From contig DATKML010000023.1 in the NCBI GenBank assembly GCA_035541875.1, positions 124,001-188,000 of the forward strand: a DNA stretch of 64,000 nucleotides, written 5' to 3'. The translations under genes were made by a program, and so were the position numbers. The stretch comes from JAJPHI01 sp035541875 (lineage in GTDB: Bacteria; Desulfobacterota; Binatia; Binatales; Binataceae). This document shows positions 61,182 through 64,000 of this stretch, piece after piece; within the stretch, counting starts at the first letter, position 1; the number at the start of each line of letters is the position of its first letter. A model generated the notes under the pieces. The model made no database searches. It worked only from the letters and a program-made list of their open reading frames with translations, and was not told where the DNA came from.

Positions 61182-61748
61182 TTACCGAGTCGGCGATGGT
61201 CGCGGGAGTTGCAGCGCGAAACTATCGCTGTGATGAAAATCCGGCTTCGCGCCCGGATGGCATAATGCCCAGTACGACATACCCTCGGTCGTTTCGATGA
61301 CGGCGCTCAGTCCGACCTCAAGCACCGATACGGTATAGAGCTGGGACAGCCGTTCGAGGCGAATCGTGGCCTTTAGTTCCAGACAATCCTCCGTGGATCG
61401 CATCGCGATATGCGGTTCCATGCTCGTATCAGTTAGTGGACCGCCGTTGCGATAGCCCGAAAGCGCATAAACCGTCCATTCACGCGACGGAGCGAAGTTG
61501 AACTCGTGATAGGCAGCCTGACCCTCTGCCTTTATGAAAGCCTCGAAGCAGGTGTGTCGCCAAAGCTCTTTCCCGATCCTCGGGACGCTCAGCGGGGGTA
61601 TCCGGATGCGCGAGATATCGCCATCGAGGCGGTAGGCGAGGTGTAATTCCCCTTCCGTCGGGCGCAACACTGAAACCCGGATTCGCCGAACAATCAGTGT
61701 CGGCGTCGTAGGATGACATCGGAGGTCTAATATAGCCGGTTCAGCCAT
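61182..61748 (-). CDS. DOMON-like domain protein
   Basis: 188 residues. Beta-sandwich protein of the DOMON-like type: LHLAYRLDGDISRIRIPP, LWRHTCFEAFIKAEGQAAYH, EFNFAPSREWTVYALSGYR and EGMSYWALCHPGAKPDFHHS. Such proteins bind heme or sugars in other families; no export signal is present here. Lies 67 bases upstream of the DUF1460 gene, same strand, so it may be the first gene of the SpoIID cluster. Confidence 0.82.
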   Translation of the reverse strand: MAEPAILDLRCHPTTPTLIVRRIRVSVLRPTEGELHLAYRLDGDISRIRIPPLSVPRIGKELWRHTCFEAFIKAEGQAAYHEFNFAPSREWTVYALSGYRNGGPLTDTSMEPHIAMRSTEDCLELKATIRLERLSQLYTVSVLEVGLSAVIETTEGMSYWALCHPGAKPDFHHSDSFALQLPRPSPTR

Positions 61749-61788
61749 TTTATACGCCGGATACAGCGTATCACCTGGGGCCGGATAG

Positions 61789-63162
61789 GTGAGGACGGTT
61801 TCTTTTGCGGTTCGGAAACCGGGCTACCATTTTGAGAGAACCGCTGCGAAAATTATCCCCGTGATCGAGCAAATTATCGGAACGCGCGCGACCGTCGACC
61901 GACGCGGCCTCTTCTTCAAAGCGATCGCCGGATTGATCGGTGGCGCTATCGGCTGGCTCCCGGTTGAACTAGCGAGCAGCGGTCATTCGCTCACCGAGGT
62001 CCAGACGTTCTGGACCATGTTTACCGGTTTCGCCTCGATGGCCATCATGGCTGGGATGATTGGTGGGATGATCCTGGCCGCCGACGAACAAAGTTTCGCG
62101 CTCACACCGTCGAACCAAAACCGCTTTATCCGCGGGTTCTTAGTCTGCCTGGCGTTGTCTTTTCCGGAAACCTATTTCTCGAACCATATCTTCAGTTCGA
62201 TCCTCAACGCTGGTGGCTGGACCGCGAACCACGCAGGCTCGGATTTCTATCTGGTATTGGCTCGAGTTATTGGGTGGAGCCTGATGGGACTGATGCTGGG
62301 TGCAGGCGTCGGTATTGCGAGTAAGGCCCTCCCGAACCTCCTCAAGGGTGCGCTCGGCGGCGTGATCGGCGGCTTTAACGGCGGCCTGGTGTTTGACCTC
62401 GTCGGCGCGATCAGCCAGACCGGACTCGCTTCGCGGCTGATCGGCTTTTCCGTAATCGGCCTCGCGATCGGCTTCTTCATAGGGCTGGTACAGGAACTCA
62501 CCAAGTCCGCATGGTTAACCGTCGAGGCGGGCCGCCTCAAGGGGCGGCAGTTCCGGCTCGAAGGCTCGACTATCGGAATCGGTCGAGCCGAGGAGAACCC
62601 AGTCGGACTCTTCGGCGATTCGGCGGTTCAAGCCCGTCACGCCATGATCGAGCATAAAGGCAGCAACTTTATGCTGCGCAACATGGCGGTTCAGGCCGGC
62701 ACCTTCGTGAATGGCAATCGTGTCGAGACGGTTGAACTGAACGACGGCGATAGAATCCGGATTGGTGACTACGAACTCGCGTTTCATACCCGTGTCGAAA
62801 CGACGCAGAAGTCTCCTCAGAGCACCCCGGTTTCGCGTCCCATCCCACAGCAGCAGGCTGTGGCCATGCCTTATGCTGCGTCGTCGGCTCCTCGATTGGT
62901 TCGGGCCGATGGTGAACGGCTGATTCTAAAGGCTGGTGCCGTGACCACGATTGGTCGCGCGCTCGATAACGATATCGTACTTAACGATGCGTCGGTTTCA
63001 CGCCATCACGCGGTGATCGAGCCGCGCGATGGCAGCTACGTAATTCGCGATCAGGGTAGCCAAAATGGTGTCTGGATCGCGGAGCAACGAGTTGGCGAGG
63101 CATCGCTCGCCCGCGGTATCACGATGCGCCTCGGCGACGTCGTTTTGACCTTCGATGCCTGA
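61789..63162 (+). CDS. membrane protein with two FHA domains
   Basis: 457 residues from GTG 61789; a GTG at 61861 is possible and neither has a strong ribosome site. Residues about 45-250 contain six or so hydrophobic helices rich in glycine (AIAGLIGGAIGWLPVELASS; GALGGVIGGFNGGLVFDLVG). FHA 1 (about 255-335): STIGIGRAEENPVG, AVQARHAMIEH, GTFVNGNRVE. FHA 2 (about 380-457): VTTIGRALDNDIVLNDASVS with RHHAVIEPR, and SQNGVWI. The second has the classical phosphothreonine-binding G-R...S-x-x-H; the first has S replaced by A/V-Q-A-R-H. Membrane-bound phospho-reader, probably for the kinase gene downstream. Confidence 0.88.
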   Translation: MRTVSFAVRKPGYHFERTAAKIIPVIEQIIGTRATVDRRGLFFKAIAGLIGGAIGWLPVELASSGHSLTEVQTFWTMFTGFASMAIMAGMIGGMILAADEQSFALTPSNQNRFIRGFLVCLALSFPETYFSNHIFSSILNAGGWTANHAGSDFYLVLARVIGWSLMGLMLGAGVGIASKALPNLLKGALGGVIGGFNGGLVFDLVGAISQTGLASRLIGFSVIGLAIGFFIGLVQELTKSAWLTVEAGRLKGRQFRLEGSTIGIGRAEENPVGLFGDSAVQARHAMIEHKGSNFMLRNMAVQAGTFVNGNRVETVELNDGDRIRIGDYELAFHTRVETTQKSPQSTPVSRPIPQQQAVAMPYAASSAPRLVRADGERLILKAGAVTTIGRALDNDIVLNDASVSRHHAVIEPRDGSYVIRDQGSQNGVWIAEQRVGEASLARGITMRLGDVVLTFDA

Positions 63163-63550
63163 CGCACGAATCGTCGAACCGCCGCGCTTCTGCTCGCGAT
63201 GCGGTAGCGCGGTCGTTGTGGATGACGCCGTCTTCTGCAAAGAGTGCGGGGCGCCTCTCGCGGCGACCGTTTGGCTCAATCGGAACATGACGTGGCGGCC
63301 ATGGACGGCGCTTATTCTCAGCATCGTTCCCGGATGGGGGCAGTGGTACAAAGGGCAACGTGCGCGCGGCGTATGCTGGTTCGTTGGTGTGGTCTTTCTA
63401 TATGCATCGATTTATCCGCTCGGCCTGCTGATGCATCTCATCTGTGGGGCCAACGCCGCTCTCGGCGGCGCACTCAAGGAGGATCTGCCGATAAGATGGG
63501 GGAGCGGCCCTGACAGTGCGCCACCGAACACGCGGACCCGTCCGACGTGA
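63155..63550 (+). CDS. zinc-ribbon membrane protein
   Basis: 131 residues. ATG 63155 overlaps the end of the FHA gene by 8 bases. N-terminal double C-x2-C zinc ribbon (FCSRCGSAVV ... FCKECGAPL) followed by two or three short hydrophobic helices (WTALILSIVPGWGQWYKGQR; CWFVGVVFLYASIYPLGLLM). The PGWGQWYKGQ helix start is the TM2-like/double-glycine pattern of small zinc-ribbon membrane proteins. Function unknown; co-transcribed with FHA and kinase genes. Confidence 0.8.
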   Translation: MPDARIVEPPRFCSRCGSAVVVDDAVFCKECGAPLAATVWLNRNMTWRPWTALILSIVPGWGQWYKGQRARGVCWFVGVVFLYASIYPLGLLMHLICGANAALGGALKEDLPIRWGSGPDSAPPNTRTRPT

Positions 63551-63581
63551 TATGATTGCTGTCGGTTGAACGCCTACCGCG

Positions 63582-64000
63582 ATGATCGCGCCTGATACTG
63601 TTATCGGAGGACGCTACCGAGTCGCCCGCCTGCTTGGCGGCGGCGGCATGAAGATGGTCTATCTCGCCGAAGACCTGCGGCTGGGCTCACGCCATTGCGC
63701 CTTTGCCGAAATGGTCGATGCGTTCAATAACTCCGACGCTCAACAACAGGCGATAGCGGCTTTCCAGCGCGAAGCCGACATGCTCGCGCAACTCAGCAAC
63801 GAACATATCCCACGGGTCTACGATCGCTTCAGCGAAGCGAACCGGCATTACCTGGTGATGGAGTTCGTTGATGGCGTGACCCTCGAAGAAGAGATTAAAC
63901 GCAACGGCGGTAAGCTCGCTCCGACCGTTGTTATAGATACGGCAATCCAGATTCTAGAGACGCTGGAGTATCTGCACGGTCTCGCGCCGCCGGTAATCTA
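63582..64000 (+). CDS. Ser/Thr protein kinase-like protein, cut by window end
   Basis: First 139 codons only. Kinase N-lobe: GGRYRVARLLGGGGMKMVYLAE (glycine-rich loop, with Lys-Met where Gly is usual), hinge LVMEFVDGVTLEEEI and helix D/E up to LETLEYLHGLAPPVIY. The VAIK-type strand reads CAFAEMV, so the invariant ATP-binding Lys is Ala; αC has QREADMLAQL with the Glu retained. It may be a pseudokinase or a variant that uses another lysine. The catalytic loop and DFG are beyond the window. Follows the FHA and zinc-ribbon genes. Confidence 0.85.
   Translation, partial: MIAPDTVIGGRYRVARLLGGGGMKMVYLAEDLRLGSRHCAFAEMVDAFNNSDAQQQAIAAFQREADMLAQLSNEHIPRVYDRFSEANRHYLVMEFVDGVTLEEEIKRNGGKLAPTVVIDTAIQILETLEYLHGLAPPVI

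Overview
The window is chromosomal DNA, moderately GC-rich, from a Gram-negative bacterium. Evidence for an outer membrane is LptB, a TonB-dependent receptor and many Sec signal peptides. Several traits point to an uncultured, metabolically versatile soil or sediment lineage: an F420-type LLM oxidoreductase, many CoA-transferase and ring-cleavage genes, and large secreted proteins with TPT-rich linkers and ASH-type domains. The style recalls Candidatus Binatota or deltaproteobacterial genomes, but this is inference; no rRNA, tRNA or phylogenetic marker is present.

Layout. 1-3651: end of an AddB-like nuclease and a full AddA-like helicase-nuclease with overlapping stop and start. 3706-9256: an acidic secreted protein, a YghO-like GNAT protein, a three-subunit molybdenum hydroxylase with a TAT-tagged Fe-S subunit, and a small Cys-rich protein. 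9269-12854: a gene graveyard on the minus strand with broken flgL, flgK and fliM fragments, and a secreted ASH-domain protein interrupted by the 5' end of an IS256-family transposase. 13154-19770: small protein, LLM oxidoreductase, questin-oxidase-like protein, cupin, two alpha/beta hydrolases (one fluoroacetate-dehalogenase-like) and a ThDP enzyme. 19896-32650: frameshifted secreted phosphodiesterase, SDR, GT87-like membrane protein, RluB, MlrC-like protein, GlcG-like protein, TonB receptor, XRE regulator, GST, DUF4239 protein, ClpP, LptB and a nucleoside deoxyribosyltransferase-like protein.

32712-42017: a tight carbamoyltransferase / SxtJ-like / SxtK-like (DUF5989) operon, a 1580-residue secreted S53 peptidase with many accessory domains, and a DHA2 efflux pump. 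42082-56940: an aromatic and CoA-ester catabolic region: VOC and cupin proteins sharing one N-terminal SHOCT-like module, NudC, quinone reductase, enoyl-CoA hydratase, amidohydrolase, carboxymuconolactone-decarboxylase-like protein, a LigA/LigB ring-cleavage dioxygenase, an alpha/beta hydrolase, and three class III CoA-transferase genes. The first of these is a natural fusion of the type found split in the next two.

56953-61748: a minus-strand cluster of SpoIID/LytB, DUF4922 (GalT/HIT-like), GT2, a DUF1460 amidase-like protein and a DOMON-like protein; the first three overlap by 4 bases each. 61789-64000: a membrane protein with two FHA domains, a zinc-ribbon membrane protein and a Ser/Thr kinase-like protein, cut by the window end, that lacks the usual ATP-binding lysine.

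The strongest candidates for something undescribed are the fused-plus-split CoA-transferase set (with Glu at the catalytic Asp position of one subunit), the SHOCT-like module shared by two unrelated enzyme folds in one catabolic region, and the SpoIID/DUF4922/GT2/DUF1460 operon. No CRISPR array, tRNA, rRNA, intact transposon or prophage was seen.
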